Below, piece after piece: positions 43,714 through 52,299 of a DNA stretch of 64,000 nt. The position numbers and the translations under genes were made by a program. The notes under the pieces are model-generated. The model searched no databases and was not told the DNA's origin. It saw only the letters and a list, made by a program, of their open reading frames with translations. The stretch lies in NCBI RefSeq assembly GCF_000993825.1, contig NZ_CP011114.1:3658001-3722000 (forward strand), in the 5' to 3' direction. Within the stretch, counting starts at the first letter, position 1. Each line of letters opens with the position of its first letter. The DNA comes from Paenibacillus durus ATCC 35681 (GTDB taxonomy: Bacteria > Bacillota > Bacilli > Paenibacillales > Paenibacillaceae).

Positions 43714-45774
43714 CTATACCTTTTCTTCGTCTCTCAGCGCTTCCAGAATCTGCCGGGCGAGCTTGTCGCCGATGGACAGAGGGCGGAAATCCTCTACCGT
43801 CGCTTCTTTGATCTTCTTAAGCGATCCGAAATGCTTGAGCAGCAGCTTCCGCCGTTTCTCGCCGATTCCCGGGATGGCGTCAAGCCGCGACGTGACCATC
43901 GACTTGCCGCGCTGCTCGCGGTGGAAAGTAATCGCGAAGCGGTGCACTTCGTCCTGGATGCGCTGGAGCAGATAAAACTCCTCGCTGTCTCTGGCGAGAT
44001 GAACCGGCTCCGGCGGGTCGCCGACCAGCAGCTCCGCGGTCTTGTGCTTGGCGTCTTTGACGAGGCCGCAGACCGGGATGAACAGACCCAGTTCGTTCTC
44101 CAGAATATCGACAGCTGCGGAAATCTGGCCTCTGCCGCCGTCCACGACGATCAGGTCCGGCCGGAGCAGATCCTCTTTCAGCACCCGCTCATAGCGGCGG
44201 CGGATCACCTCGCGCATCGTCTCATAGTCGTCAGGCCCCTGCACGGTACGCACCTTGTATTTGCGGTACTCCTTCTTCGCGGGCTTGCCGTCGATGAACA
44301 CGACCATGGCCGATACGGGATTCGCCCCCTGGATGTTCGAGTTGTCGAACGCTTCAATCCGGCTGAGGCTCTCAAGTCCCAGGCTCTGCCCGAGCCCTTG
44401 TGCCGCACCGGAGGTACGCTCCTCGTCCCGCTCGATCAGGCGGAACTTCTCTTCGAGCGCCACGCGCCCGTTCTCGCAGGCCATGCGGACCATCTGCTTC
44501 TTGAGTCCGCGCCGCGGCACCATAACCTTGACGCCCAGCCACTGCTGCAGCGCCGCTGCTCCGCCTGCGGCATCCACCACACCGGCAGCGGCAGCTTCCA
44601 CGTCTGCGGCGGCGCGCTGCGCCGTCTCTGCGGCTGTCTCCGGCGCTTCCTCTTCCCCTGGTGGGTCTTCTTTGGCCCCGTCAAGGGCTGGCCCGCTGCC
44701 GTAAGCTGCGGTATCGGCTGCCCCAGCCGTGCGGACCGCTGCTTCTTCGCTGTCCGCAGCAGCGGGACCGTCCACTGACGCGGCTCCGCTATCCGCAGGC
44801 TCCGGCGGAAGTACGGATGCCGCGCCTTCTATGAGCAGCGCTTCAGGCAGCAAAATCTCCTGCGGCAGCGCCGGATTCTCGCTGTAATACTGCGTCACAT
44901 ACGACATGAAGTCGCTGTAAGCTTCTCCGTAAAACGGAAAGCTGGACGAGTGGCGCTGAATCATTTTTCCCTGTCTCATATAGAGTATCTGCACGCACAT
45001 CCAGCCTTTATCTACGGCATAGCCAAATACGTCGCGGTCCTTCGTGTCCGGTGTGTTGATGTTCTGCTTCTCCATCAAGGCTTCGATATAGTTGATTTGA
45101 TCCCTCAGTTCCTTGGCCCGTTCAAAATAAAGCTCCTCCGCCGCTTCCTGCATTTTTTGCTGAAGATCCTTCTTGACCTCTTCATGCCCGCCGCCGAGAA
45201 AGGTCGAAATGCTCTGAGTAATCTCTTCATAGGCGGATTTGGACACTTCCTTCTCGCACGGGGCAAGGCACTGGTCCATATGGTAATACAGGCATACTTC
45301 CTTCGGCATCGCTCCGCATTTCCGCAGGGGATACATCCGGTCAAGCAGCTTCTTCGTCTGTTGAGCCGCGTAGGCATTCGGATACGGTCCGAAATATTTC
45401 GCTTTATCTTTCAGCACCCGGCGCGTCACTTCAAGGCGCGGATGCCGTTCATTCGTAATTTTGATGTAGGGGAAGGTCTTGTCGTCTTTAAGCTGCACGT
45501 TGTAGCGCGGCATATGCTTTTTGATCAGGTTGCACTCCAGAATGAGCGCTTCCATGTTGCTGGCCGTGACAATGTATTCAAAATCGCGGATATCCGCAAC
45601 GAGCCGTTGGGTTTTCCCGTTATGGCTGCCCGTAAAATAAGAGCGGACGCGGTTCTTCAGCACCTTCGCCTTTCCTACATAGATGATCGTGCCTTCTTCG
45701 TTCTTCATCAGATAGCATCCGGGCAGGTCCGGCAGCAGCGCCAGCTTGTTCCGGATGTTGTCCATGTAGTCCAT
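43714..45774 (-). CDS. uvrC: excinuclease ABC subunit C with long Ala-rich insertion
   Basis: The 686-aa protein has a GIY-YIG nuclease (residues 13-95, [21 protein letters not shown]), a UVR motif ([27 protein letters not shown]), the RNase H-like UvrC domain ([46 protein letters not shown]) and C-terminal HhH motifs ([18 protein letters not shown]). UvrC is usually about 600 aa. Here about 85 residues of Ala/Glu/Gly/Pro (about 322-408) are inserted before [12 protein letters not shown], with no recognisable fold. It incises damaged DNA on both sides with UvrAB. GGAGGGG precedes the ATG at 45774. Confidence 0.95.
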   Translation of the reverse strand: MDYMDNIRNKLALLPDLPGCYLMKNEEGTIIYVGKAKVLKNRVRSYFTGSHNGKTQRLVADIRDFEYIVTASNMEALILECNLIKKHMPRYNVQLKDDKTFPYIKITNERHPRLEVTRRVLKDKAKYFGPYPNAYAAQQTKKLLDRMYPLRKCGAMPKEVCLYYHMDQCLAPCEKEVSKSAYEEITQSISTFLGGGHEEVKKDLQQKMQEAAEELYFERAKELRDQINYIEALMEKQNINTPDTKDRDVFGYAVDKGWMCVQILYMRQGKMIQRHSSSFPFYGEAYSDFMSYVTQYYSENPALPQEILLPEALLIEGAASVLPPEPADSGAASVDGPAAADSEEAAVRTAGAADTAAYGSGPALDGAKEDPPGEEEAPETAAETAQRAAADVEAAAAGVVDAAGGAAALQQWLGVKVMVPRRGLKKQMVRMACENGRVALEEKFRLIERDEERTSGAAQGLGQSLGLESLSRIEAFDNSNIQGANPVSAMVVFIDGKPAKKEYRKYKVRTVQGPDDYETMREVIRRRYERVLKEDLLRPDLIVVDGGRGQISAAVDILENELGLFIPVCGLVKDAKHKTAELLVGDPPEPVHLARDSEEFYLLQRIQDEVHRFAITFHREQRGKSMVTSRLDAIPGIGEKRRKLLLKHFGSLKKIKEATVEDFRPLSIGDKLARQILEALRDEEKV

Positions 45775-45978
45775 GTGGTTTTCCCCTCCTCAATCCTCCC
45801 CAATGGGGAGGACCCCAAGGGCTCCGCCCTCTGGACACCCGGAACTGGGCGAATGAGCGGCGCTGAGCCTGGGGTGGTGACCTGGTTTGAATCAAGCGGT
45901 CCCTTCTCGGTCCCCGCCCTGACGGGCGGCGGCCTCGGGACCTTTCATGCGGCGCGTCCTGGCGCTTGCCCACCATAG

Positions 45979-46080
45979 GTGCGGACGCCCGCTCTCCCTG
46001 CGGGAGTCGCTTTACTTCGTGCTTCGGCACATTTCTCTTAATACGTGCGGACGCCCGCTCTCCCTGCGGAATTCGCTTAT
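45979..46080. repeat. two direct copies of a 25-bp GC-rich repeat
   Basis: GTGCGGACGCCCGCTCTCCC plus TGCGG occurs at 45979-46003 and 46045-46069, and both copies continue to TCGCTT. Read on the minus strand they give the peptide words PQGERASA. The region 45775-46157 downstream of trxA holds only these repeats and the trxA terminator. Confidence 0.7.
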
Positions 46081-46088
46081 TCATACGC

Positions 46089-46122
46089 ACAAAGCGCCTC
46101 CGGTTTGAACCGAAGGCGCTGG
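46089..46122 (-). terminator. hairpin terminator after trxA
   Basis: AGCGCCT-CGGTT and ACCG-AGGCGCT form a long stem with a 3-base loop. The T tract on the minus strand is short (CTTTG). Confidence 0.5.
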
Positions 46123-46157
46123 GCAGGGCCAAAGGCCCGGACAATGCGGTATTAAAA

Positions 46158-46475
46158 TTATTGGTGTTTGGCTACGATGTTTTTCAGCGATTCTTTGGAG
46201 TTCAGACCAACCACTTTATCGACAGGCTGGCCGTCTTTAAAGAAGATCAGAGTTGGAATGCTCATAACGCCGAAACGGGAAGCCGTCTCCGGATTTTCAT
46301 CCACGTTCAGTTTCGCGATCTTCACGCCGTCTCCCAGCTCGGTGGACAATTCATCCAGAATTGGAGCAAGCATTTTGCAAGGACCGCACCAAGGTGCCCA
46401 GAAGTCTACTACAACAGTACCCTGACCTTGAACCTCATTGTTAAAGGATTGGTCAGACACGTTAACAATTGCCAT
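46158..46475 (-). CDS. trxA: thioredoxin
   Basis: The product is 105 aa from the ATG at 46475 (AAGGAGG site); 32 upstream in-frame residues are not credible. It has VVDFWAPWCGPCKMLAPILDELS with the WCGPC redox pair, the cis-Pro loop SIPTLIFFKDG and a C-terminal Gly-Leu. It is the general cytoplasmic disulfide reductant. It is close in length to B. subtilis TrxA (104 aa). Confidence 0.95.
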   Translation of the reverse strand: MAIVNVSDQSFNNEVQGQGTVVVDFWAPWCGPCKMLAPILDELSTELGDGVKIAKLNVDENPETASRFGVMSIPTLIFFKDGQPVDKVVGLNSKESLKNIVAKHQ

Positions 46476-46982
46476 GATAATGTTCCTCCTTAAAGGGGTT
46501 TGCGAAGTAGAACTCGCTTCGTAATATATGATGGTTCCTGCACAGCGGATTATACCGCTTAGGCTATACATCAGTTATGCGAAGAGAAAAAGCTTCAATA
46601 AAAGCCCGCTTCGTAAGACCCAGCATTATTTAATGCCTTCATGTAATATGATAACCAGATTACTTTTTATCGACACATTTTTATTATAACATATTTGTCT
46701 AGAATTTGTTGCACACTTTTTCGCGCTTCTACATACTTCGCGCACCGTTAAAACAATCCGATATGGATGCTTTTAACCCAATTAACTTTTCCTATCTTTT
46801 GTACTCTTCGGCGAATTCGTGATTTTCGTGTGATTTTTTTGAAGGAGAATCACCTTGTGTAAATAGTACCAGTCATGATTCCAATTATCGCCAAAACATG
46901 ACTTTTGTATTAAAATAGAGTCGCAATACACTATTTAGCAAATCCCCCAGCCGATGGGGACAACTTACTGGAGACTTATTCT
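46476..46982. promoter_or_regulatory. divergent promoter region of trxA and the SLH gene
   Basis: This AT-rich 507-bp stretch has no gene. On the minus strand TGTTATAAT (TATAAT at 46688-46683) is an extended -10 element, a plausible trxA promoter with a leader of about 200 bases. Upstream of the SLH gene only AT-rich sequence with no clear -35/-10 pair was noted. Confidence 0.4.
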
Positions 46983-48263
46983 ATGAAAAGCAAACTAATA
47001 TCGTCGTTCATCGCCCTCTCTCTTGCTGCTGCACCCGCCAGTGTTCTTGCTGACACGATAAACGTGAACAATGGCATCATTAACAATGGCACGATGATCG
47101 TTCAGTTCAATGATATCAAATCTGATAGTTGGGCCTATCAAGCCGTGACCAGCATGAGCGAAAGAAAGGTCATCAACGGGTATGAAGACGGATCGTTCCG
47201 GCCGAACAACTCAATCAGCCGTGAAGAATTCGCAAAAATGATAGCAGTCACCTTCTCGCTCGATCAACCTGTTACCCAAGCCGTTTATTTTAGTGATGTA
47301 CCAGCAACGCGATGGTCCTTTCCGTACATAACCGCAGCAAAAGATTATCTCACCGGTTATTACCCCCCAAAAGGCAAAGCATTCTTTGATCCCAGTGAAC
47401 CCGCTACACGCGAAGACGTCGCTGCAGCGCTGGTAAAGATCATGGAACTAGACACCACGAATTACAGCTCCCGTTTTACCGATGAAAACAAGATTTCTCC
47501 GCAGCTCAAAAAATATGTGAACGTTGCTGCCGAGTACAATCTAATCACAGGGTACGAAGACGGAACTTTCAAGCCGCTCAATTCGATTTCCCGTGCTGAA
47601 GCTGCTGCTTTGCTGTATCGGGCGATTAAGAGCATCGGAGGAAGCGAGACTCCAAATGAACAATCACCAAATCCGTCAAACCAGACTATTAAAACAAATC
47701 CAACTGGCTCAAGTAAAACGTCCAATAATGGGCCTAATCTTTGGGTTGATGTAGTGAAAGAGGATACGCTCCCTGGGGGAAAACCTTCTATTTTAGTCAA
47801 AGGAGAAACAGAGCCAGATGCTACTGTAACGGTTAATGGTGAAGAGGTTTTGGTGGGCTTTAATGGAGAATTTAGTACCAACATTTTTGTTGTAGAAGAC
47901 GGAAAATATAACATTGAAGTAAAGTCGGAGTATTTTGGAAAAACCACAGCGATATCTAAAAGCATTGAATTTACAATTCTTCCTCCGAAATTAAAACTAG
48001 ACAAACCCGATCCACAGACTACTACGTATGCAGAATTTGTAATTTGGTTTGAGTGGGTTGATCAATACGATGCTCGTCCCGCGTTGTATGTAAATGGAGA
48101 AAAAAGGCTTTACTCGCTCGGTGGAAGAAGAGGAAACGGTGAAATATACAGTGGTTCAGTTACGGTTAACCTACGAAACGGTGAAAATAATTACGATCTC
48201 AAGCTTGTCGATCGCTACGGAAAAGAAAGCGCCACTGTAACAAAAGTTGTCTACCTCAAATAA
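46983..48263 (+). CDS. S-layer homology (SLH) cell-surface protein with Ig-like C-terminal part
   Basis: The 426-aa product has a signal peptide (about 1-23, cut after VLA). Three SLH repeats span about 33-215 (FNDIKSDSWAYQAVTSMSERKVINGYEDGSFRPNNSISREEFAKMIAV; FSDVPATRWSFPYITAAKDYLTGY; FTDENKISPQLKKYVNVAAEYNLITGYEDGTFKPLNSISRAEAAALLYRA). A Ser/Asn/Pro linker follows, then a Big-type domain (VKGETEPDATVTVNGEEVLVGFNGEFSTNI) and a further beta region. SLH repeats bind pyruvylated cell-wall polymer. Its base composition is more AT-rich than genes to the left, like the adjoining prophage, so it may be recently acquired or phage cargo. Confidence 0.85.
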   Translation: MKSKLISSFIALSLAAAPASVLADTINVNNGIINNGTMIVQFNDIKSDSWAYQAVTSMSERKVINGYEDGSFRPNNSISREEFAKMIAVTFSLDQPVTQAVYFSDVPATRWSFPYITAAKDYLTGYYPPKGKAFFDPSEPATREDVAAALVKIMELDTTNYSSRFTDENKISPQLKKYVNVAAEYNLITGYEDGTFKPLNSISRAEAAALLYRAIKSIGGSETPNEQSPNPSNQTIKTNPTGSSKTSNNGPNLWVDVVKEDTLPGGKPSILVKGETEPDATVTVNGEEVLVGFNGEFSTNIFVVEDGKYNIEVKSEYFGKTTAISKSIEFTILPPKLKLDKPDPQTTTYAEFVIWFEWVDQYDARPALYVNGEKRLYSLGGRRGNGEIYSGSVTVNLRNGENNYDLKLVDRYGKESATVTKVVYLK

Positions 48264-48264
48264 A

Positions 48265-48295
48265 AAGCCAGCAATGGCTTTTTTTTTATTTTTTA
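48265..48295 (+). terminator. terminator after the SLH gene
   Basis: AAAGCCA-GCAA-TGGCTTT is followed by a long T run. Confidence 0.85.
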
Positions 48296-48301
48296 TCTAT
48301 C

Positions 48302-48568
48302 CTATCTTCTCCGGGACCGCCTCCGTATGCCAGGCTCCTCCCTCTCCCACGCTTCCAGAATGACCACTGTCTCCAGTGGAGCTCCGGGCTGCCATTGGAT
48401 GTATCGCTCATCGGCCAGCTCCTGAAGCGCCGCCCGAATCTGCTCTGGCCGACGACTGGATCTGCGCTGCAGCTGCCACATTGGAGGCATAACTCCGAGA
48501 TGACGGCGGTAAGCATGCATAATCCGCAGCATTTTGCGTGCGTTGTCAGACAGCACGTCGTTCACCAA
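48302..48568 (-). CDS. small winged-helix protein resembling the LexA DNA-binding domain
   Basis: The 88-aa product reads NARKMLRIMHAYRRHLGVMPPMWQLQRRSSRRPEQIRAALQELADERYIQW, the helix pattern of a LexA-type N-terminal winged helix without the peptidase domain. It starts at TTG 48568 or GTG 48565 within the end of the WYL-like gene (23-base overlap), so translation is coupled. The tail is basic (RRRSRRR). Confidence 0.55.
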   Translation of the reverse strand: MVNDVLSDNARKMLRIMHAYRRHLGVMPPMWQLQRRSSRRPEQIRAALQELADERYIQWQPGAPLETVVILEAWEREEPGIRRRSRRR

Positions 48569-48743
48569 CCGGCTGCCAGGCGAGTATGTTTGCCGTTAGA
48601 AACACGCGCGGCGCGCCGGTGGCAAGACAGGTCGCCCGAATGCGGCCGTCGCGGATACCCTTGACCTTGATCTTCCGCTGCGTAATCTTTCCGGACCGGT
48701 CCATATATACGATTTCGATGGTTTGACCTGTTCGTATTTTCAT
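48546..48743 (-). CDS. 65-aa WYL-like beta-barrel protein
   Basis: From the ATG at 48743 (GGGAGG site) the product reads MKIRTGQTIEIVYMDRSGKITQRKIKV and VFLTANILAWQPV, the strand order of a stand-alone WYL/SH3-like domain, without the Trp-Tyr-Leu motif itself. WYL domains are ligand- or nucleic-acid-binding sensors of regulators. It is paired with the winged-helix gene, as if a one-piece regulator were split in two. Confidence 0.6.
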   Translation of the reverse strand: MKIRTGQTIEIVYMDRSGKITQRKIKVKGIRDGRIRATCLATGAPRVFLTANILAWQPVGERRAV

Positions 48744-48845
48744 AACAACCGCCTCCCAAAAAATAAGAACGTTTGTTTGCATTATACGCCTATTCCTCAA
48801 AAGTATGCAATGGAAAATAATTCTTGTGTTCGCATACCGTTCCTG

Positions 48846-48883
48846 TTTACTTAGTAAATATTTTATGATATATTTATATCATA
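48846..48883. promoter_or_regulatory. two operator-like palindromes upstream of the 48947 gene
   Basis: TTTACTTAGTAAA (48846-48858) and TATGATATATTTATATCATA (48864-48883, perfect 9-bp arms with TT centre) lie between the divergent WYL-like gene and the gene at 48947. A similar TATGATATAT word occurs at 51144-51153 in the promoter of the 51186 gene, so one regulator may act on both. Confidence 0.5.
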
Positions 48884-48946
48884 GCAAGGGACAAACGAAA
48901 ACCGATAAGCCGGAGAAACCGGATGAGGTCGAAAGGATAGATTGAA

Positions 48947-49309
48947 ATGATGAAAATTACGATTAAAGAAACTGGTAAATCCGAAGCATTGAGTATCATT
49001 GATGAAAACACAGGCGTTGACTTCATTCAAGACTTTATTGGTAACTACGGCGCATTGTCAGACGGTCAGTTCACCTTTGATGAAGAAACCGGCACATATA
49101 TCGCTGATCAAGACACATTTGACTGGTGGGACAAGGTAGTCACAGATCAAACGGCTCTGGAAGCCCGGATTGCCGAACTGAAAGAGGAACATGGATATGA
49201 AGCCGTGGACGAAGTTGTTAACGAAGCAACTTCTGTCGATCTGGAGGACCTGGCTGCTGCCGTGAACAAGGCTCTGGATGAAGAATTCGGAGAGCCTGCG
49301 GGAAAGTAA
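48947..49309 (+). CDS. acidic prophage protein of unknown function (120 aa)
   Basis: No family is recognised. The protein is strongly acidic (many Asp/Glu, for example FDEETGTYIADQDTFDWWDKVV) with a helical second half (TALEARIAELKEEHGYEAVDEVV). AAAGGATAG precedes the start. Acidic small proteins early in phages often act as DNA mimics or inhibitors, but nothing here proves it. Confidence 0.65.
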   Translation: MMKITIKETGKSEALSIIDENTGVDFIQDFIGNYGALSDGQFTFDEETGTYIADQDTFDWWDKVVTDQTALEARIAELKEEHGYEAVDEVVNEATSVDLEDLAAAVNKALDEEFGEPAGK

Positions 49310-49460
49310 TACCGCCCCTACAATATGTAGACGCTGCTTGGTTATCTAGACACCTCGGGGTAACCAAGCAACATGTCGGGCAATCGGCAAAGCGGTCGAT
49401 GAAGGAAGGATATCGCGGTGCCATTCCCCGGCCAGATGCATTTGTTGAGGGGCGGCCACT

Positions 49461-50639
49461 ATGGCTGAAATGTCGATGGGTGAAAGATTCGTCATCAACA
49501 GGGGATTGACCATGGGGAAAAAACGAATCGACTTGACCGGTAAACGTTTCGGTAGATTGGTTGTTGAGAAACGGTCTGAGAAAACAATACCATCTAGTCC
49601 GTATAAGGCTTTTTGGGATTGTATATGTGACTGCGGAACACGTAAGGCGGTTGAAGGATATTGGTTAACCTCCGGGAATACACAATCTTGTGGTTGCTTA
49701 AAAAAAGACCAGCATATCAACGGATCTAAAGCCACTATGCTAAAAATAAGTCCGCGAAAAGATAATAAAACCGGTCACACCGGAGTGATCAAGAATAAGA
49801 ACGGAACTTATACTGCCATGCTGGTATTCCAAGGGAAGGCCATTTACAACGGGCTGGCCCACACAACTTTTGAATCGGCGGTGCGCGCAAGAGAAGAATT
49901 GGAGTTAAAATACTTTCAACCTGTTATAGATGAGTACGCAGAGATAACAGCTGAGGACAGAAAAAAAGCCTCTCATCAACAATTTAAGGTATGCAGAACT
50001 CCGGAGTGTGGAGAAGTATTTATAGGAGGGCCAAGAGCTTTTTACTGCCCTGGTTGTAGGGAGCAACGTAAACGCCAGCAGTCAGCAGACTATCAGCGAC
50101 GCAAGCGCAAAGGCGATGTTCGAGAGATCGGAAGTATCGACACCTGCGAGCGCTGCGGGAAGCAATATGTGGTAAATTCAGGACTCCAACAAGTATGCGA
50201 AGAGTGCCGGCCTCTCCATACCAGCGAATATGATCGCAGCACAGGGATTGAGCATTACCGCGCCAACAAAGATCGTATTAACCCAGCACGTAATGTCAAA
50301 CGCCGCAAGAGGAGTGACAAATGCGTAGTATGCGGAAAAAAATTCGATCCTGTCAACGGCAGTACAACATGTTCCGGCGAGTGCAAACGTAAGTTGATGA
50401 ACCAACACTACAAAGACTGGTATAAGCGCCAAAAGTGGAAGGTTCCCGCTGAAGTGGAGAAATTCGATATGTCGGACATTGCGCGAGAAATCGGCAAACA
50501 TAAGTCAACTGTTCGCAATCACTATCTTGCCGGGAAACTTCCTGAGCCAGACGGACAATATCCTTCAGGACGGAACTTTTGGTATCGCAAATCATTGGCG
50601 AATTACATAAATGACGCCAAGGAAGGAGGTTGTAAATGA
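49461..50639 (+). CDS. prophage protein with several zinc ribbons, AP2-like domain and C-terminal HTH
   Basis: The 392-aa product has four Cys-pair modules: CICDCG...CGC (about 53-79), CRTPECGE...YCPGC, CERCGKQY...CEEC and CVVCGKKF...CSGEC. An AP2-like DNA-binding segment lies between the first two (TGHTGVIKNKNGTYTAMLVFQGK, residues about 104-150). A MerR/Xis-like helix-turn-helix is near the end (DMSDIAREIGKHKSTVRNHYLAGKLPEP). The region GEHYRANKDRINPARN resembles HNH-type phage proteins. It could be a homing-type or regulatory DNA-binding protein. Start 49461 has GAGGGG; 49512 (MGKKRIDLTGKRFGRL) is a fair alternative. Confidence 0.65.
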   Translation: MAEMSMGERFVINRGLTMGKKRIDLTGKRFGRLVVEKRSEKTIPSSPYKAFWDCICDCGTRKAVEGYWLTSGNTQSCGCLKKDQHINGSKATMLKISPRKDNKTGHTGVIKNKNGTYTAMLVFQGKAIYNGLAHTTFESAVRAREELELKYFQPVIDEYAEITAEDRKKASHQQFKVCRTPECGEVFIGGPRAFYCPGCREQRKRQQSADYQRRKRKGDVREIGSIDTCERCGKQYVVNSGLQQVCEECRPLHTSEYDRSTGIEHYRANKDRINPARNVKRRKRSDKCVVCGKKFDPVNGSTTCSGECKRKLMNQHYKDWYKRQKWKVPAEVEKFDMSDIAREIGKHKSTVRNHYLAGKLPEPDGQYPSGRNFWYRKSLANYINDAKEGGCK

Positions 50640-50806
50640 TTGGGTTTTTTAAGAAGAAATGCCCTTACTGTGGGCATAAATTGATTAAAGAAACAATTAA
50701 AGAACAAATCATAGATACGGTATACACATCGATAACAACAAGATGTCCTGATGGGCATTACTTCAAATCTAAAAATAAGCAAAAAACAGTCGGATCAATC
50801 CATTAA
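50636..50806 (+). CDS. 56-aa zinc-ribbon protein
   Basis: The ORF starts ATG overlapping the preceding stop (ATGA) with GGAGG 7 bases upstream. It encodes MIGFFKKKCPYCGHKLIKE, then TRCPDGHYFKS, a likely zinc site of CPYC with C and H. Translation is coupled to the upstream multi-ribbon gene. Function unknown. Confidence 0.7.
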   Translation: MIGFFKKKCPYCGHKLIKETIKEQIIDTVYTSITTRCPDGHYFKSKNKQKTVGSIH

Positions 50807-50846
50807 ACCATCCCCGCCGGGCACGATGCCTGACGGGGTTTGTTAA

Positions 50847-51059
50847 CTATTCTTTATCCGGTATGTGCTCAATGATGCCATTAGGTTGGACACCGAAAAA
50901 TGTACAGAGTTTGTCAATCACCTCAAGCGATACATACTCCCCTTCCTTATCAAATTTCGCAATCGTAGAGGGACCTAAACTAAGGTGCTCCCGAAGGTCC
51001 AACTTCTTCATCCCACGTTCGGCTAGTAATACTAGCAGCGGCCTATAACTTATCGCCAT
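50847..51059 (-). CDS. XRE-family (Cro/CI-type) HTH repressor, 70 aa
   Basis: The protein is a single helix-turn-helix domain (LLVLLAERGMKKLDLREHLSLGPSTIAKFDKEGEYVSLEVIDKLCTFFGVQPNGIIEHI) of the YozG/xre class. It is divergent from the 51186 gene across a spacer with two back-to-back promoters and an inverted ACTTCCTGTA repeat. It likely represses itself and the gene opposite. Confidence 0.85.
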   Translation of the reverse strand: MAISYRPLLVLLAERGMKKLDLREHLSLGPSTIAKFDKEGEYVSLEVIDKLCTFFGVQPNGIIEHIPDKE

Positions 51060-51063
51060 TTTA

Positions 51064-51175
51064 TCACTTCCTGTATTTTATATATTTATAATAGTATTTT
51101 TTATACTACAAGTCAAATAAAGTACTTGAAATTAAATACAGGTTATGATATATTATTTACAGGAAGTAAAACAAA
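51064..51175. promoter_or_regulatory. divergent promoters and inverted operator pair (switch 1)
   Basis: Minus promoter: TTGACT (51116-51111) and TATTAT (51093-51088), spacer 17. Plus promoter: TTGAAA (51126-51131) and TATATT (51149-51154), spacer 17. ACTTCCTGTA (51066-51075) and its inverse TACAGGAAGT (51159-51168) flank them. This is the layout of a repressor-controlled switch. Confidence 0.7.
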
Positions 51176-51185
51176 GGAGGAAACG

Positions 51186-51557
51186 ATGATGAGAAACGTA
51201 ATGGTAAGAGCTTGGGAGATTGCACGCAGAGCCGCAAAGCGATTCGGAGGAAAGGTTCGGGAGTACATAGCCATGTCGCTCAAACAAGCTTGGAGTGAGC
51301 TTCGCGCATCCGCCAGCGAAACCAAGATTGTCATCGTCCTTGACCGGGTGATGAAAAAGGTAGCGTCCATGAAAGTGATCGTGAAAGGTCGCATTGCCGT
51401 AGAACACGGCGTATTCGAAACTCGCGCCGCCTACACTCAAGCTTACACCCGGGCAGTTAACTGGAACGTAGGATACGGCGTACCAGTTGAGATGTACGTT
51501 CGTAACACAGACGGATCTATGACGCTGGATAGCGTACAAGAGACCCGCATGAAGTAA
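51186..51557 (+). CDS. phage/ICE protein of the RAWEIAR-type family, unknown function
   Basis: The product is 123 aa from ATG 51186 or 51189 (AGGAGG site). The N-terminal MRNVMVRAWEIARRAAKRFGGKVREYIAMSLKQAW pattern recurs in phage and conjugative-element proteins of Firmicutes, without known role. The rest is a mixed alpha-beta segment (IVIVLDRVMKKVASMKVIVKGRIAVEHG). Confidence 0.7.
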   Translation: MMRNVMVRAWEIARRAAKRFGGKVREYIAMSLKQAWSELRASASETKIVIVLDRVMKKVASMKVIVKGRIAVEHGVFETRAAYTQAYTRAVNWNVGYGVPVEMYVRNTDGSMTLDSVQETRMK

Positions 51558-51606
51558 TTTGATGCCGCAGGCGCGATAAGGCGGATGGGCAGAAGGAGAA
51601 TTATAA

Positions 51607-52143
51607 ATGTACACAATTACCGGTCGTAAGTTTGAGATTAACGGATGGTCTAATGATGTCGGCACGCACATGATGTCGCCTCCAATCATGGAAACAACCC
51701 CAAAGTACGCTAACGATTCGGACGATGCTGTTAAAGCCGCGTTGGATATGTTGCGAGATATGAAAGGTTCTGGCATGGATGTAGTTGAGGTTTATAATGA
51801 TTCTTCTAATGCCGACGATATGCACTACATAATGTTTTTTGGTGTCGAGCACGATTACGGTCCGTTTAAAGACTTCGGAGTTGAGGTGGGTATTTATGAT
51901 TTCGAACTGTTCAAAGCCCTCCTTCGGACAGAACCAGACCTATACCGAGAGTTTATAATGGACGGTGATCGCGAGTTATCCGAGGATCAGTGGATCGAAC
52001 GCTACATGACCACCATTGAGGGCGAAGATGGAGGACAAGAGGATGCCACGGGATTGAGCGTGGTTATCCGCAAGGGCGCCCTGTCTGAAATCCGGGTGGA
52101 GCGGTACAACAGGTGTGATTGGGAGTATTATTCTTTAAGATAA
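51607..52143 (+). CDS. prophage hypothetical protein (178 aa)
   Basis: No family is recognised. The protein is acidic, with a short beta-rich start (MYTITGRKFEINGWSND), helices in the middle (AVKAALDMLRDMKG) and a DELSEDQWIERY-like acidic tract. An AAGGAG site lies upstream of 51607. It follows the 51186 gene at 49 bases, probably in one transcript, and is closed by a terminator at 52150. Confidence 0.6.
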   Translation: MYTITGRKFEINGWSNDVGTHMMSPPIMETTPKYANDSDDAVKAALDMLRDMKGSGMDVVEVYNDSSNADDMHYIMFFGVEHDYGPFKDFGVEVGIYDFELFKALLRTEPDLYREFIMDGDRELSEDQWIERYMTTIEGEDGGQEDATGLSVVIRKGALSEIRVERYNRCDWEYYSLR

Positions 52144-52149
52144 AAAAAC

Positions 52150-52187
52150 AAAACCCGAGGTGTATATCCATCGGGTTTTGTTTTGCA
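52150..52187 (+). terminator. terminator after the 51607 gene
   Basis: AAAACCCGA and TCGGGTTTTG form a stem with about a 14-base loop, ending in TTTTG. Confidence 0.7.
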
Positions 52188-52200
52188 TATAAGCAAGTAT

Positions 52201-52234
52201 ATTTCAATCCACATCCCCGCACGGAGGATGAAAT
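52201..52234 (+). repeat. solitary type I-C CRISPR-repeat-like sequence
   Basis: The sequence begins ATTTCAATCCAC, identical to one end of common type I-C repeats, and continues with a small CATCC/GGATG stem around CCGCACGG. Only one copy is present and no cas gene is in the window. It could be a decayed repeat, a chance match or a phage mimic of a repeat. Confidence 0.3.
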
Positions 52235-52299
52235 GCGCGTCCGGCGCGTCCGTACCGCGCAAAACAATAATAACACGTATGGGACAATATGTAAACTGT

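Noticed and set aside
45620..46144. 174-aa minus-strand ORF overlapping the uvrC start with PQGERASA words
   Set aside because: It is produced by the GC-rich direct repeats and antisense/shifted uvrC sequence and has no ribosome binding site; no protein family fits.
48280..48310. Left attachment site of the prophage
   Set aside because: No tRNA end, integrase or direct repeat partner is visible in the window.
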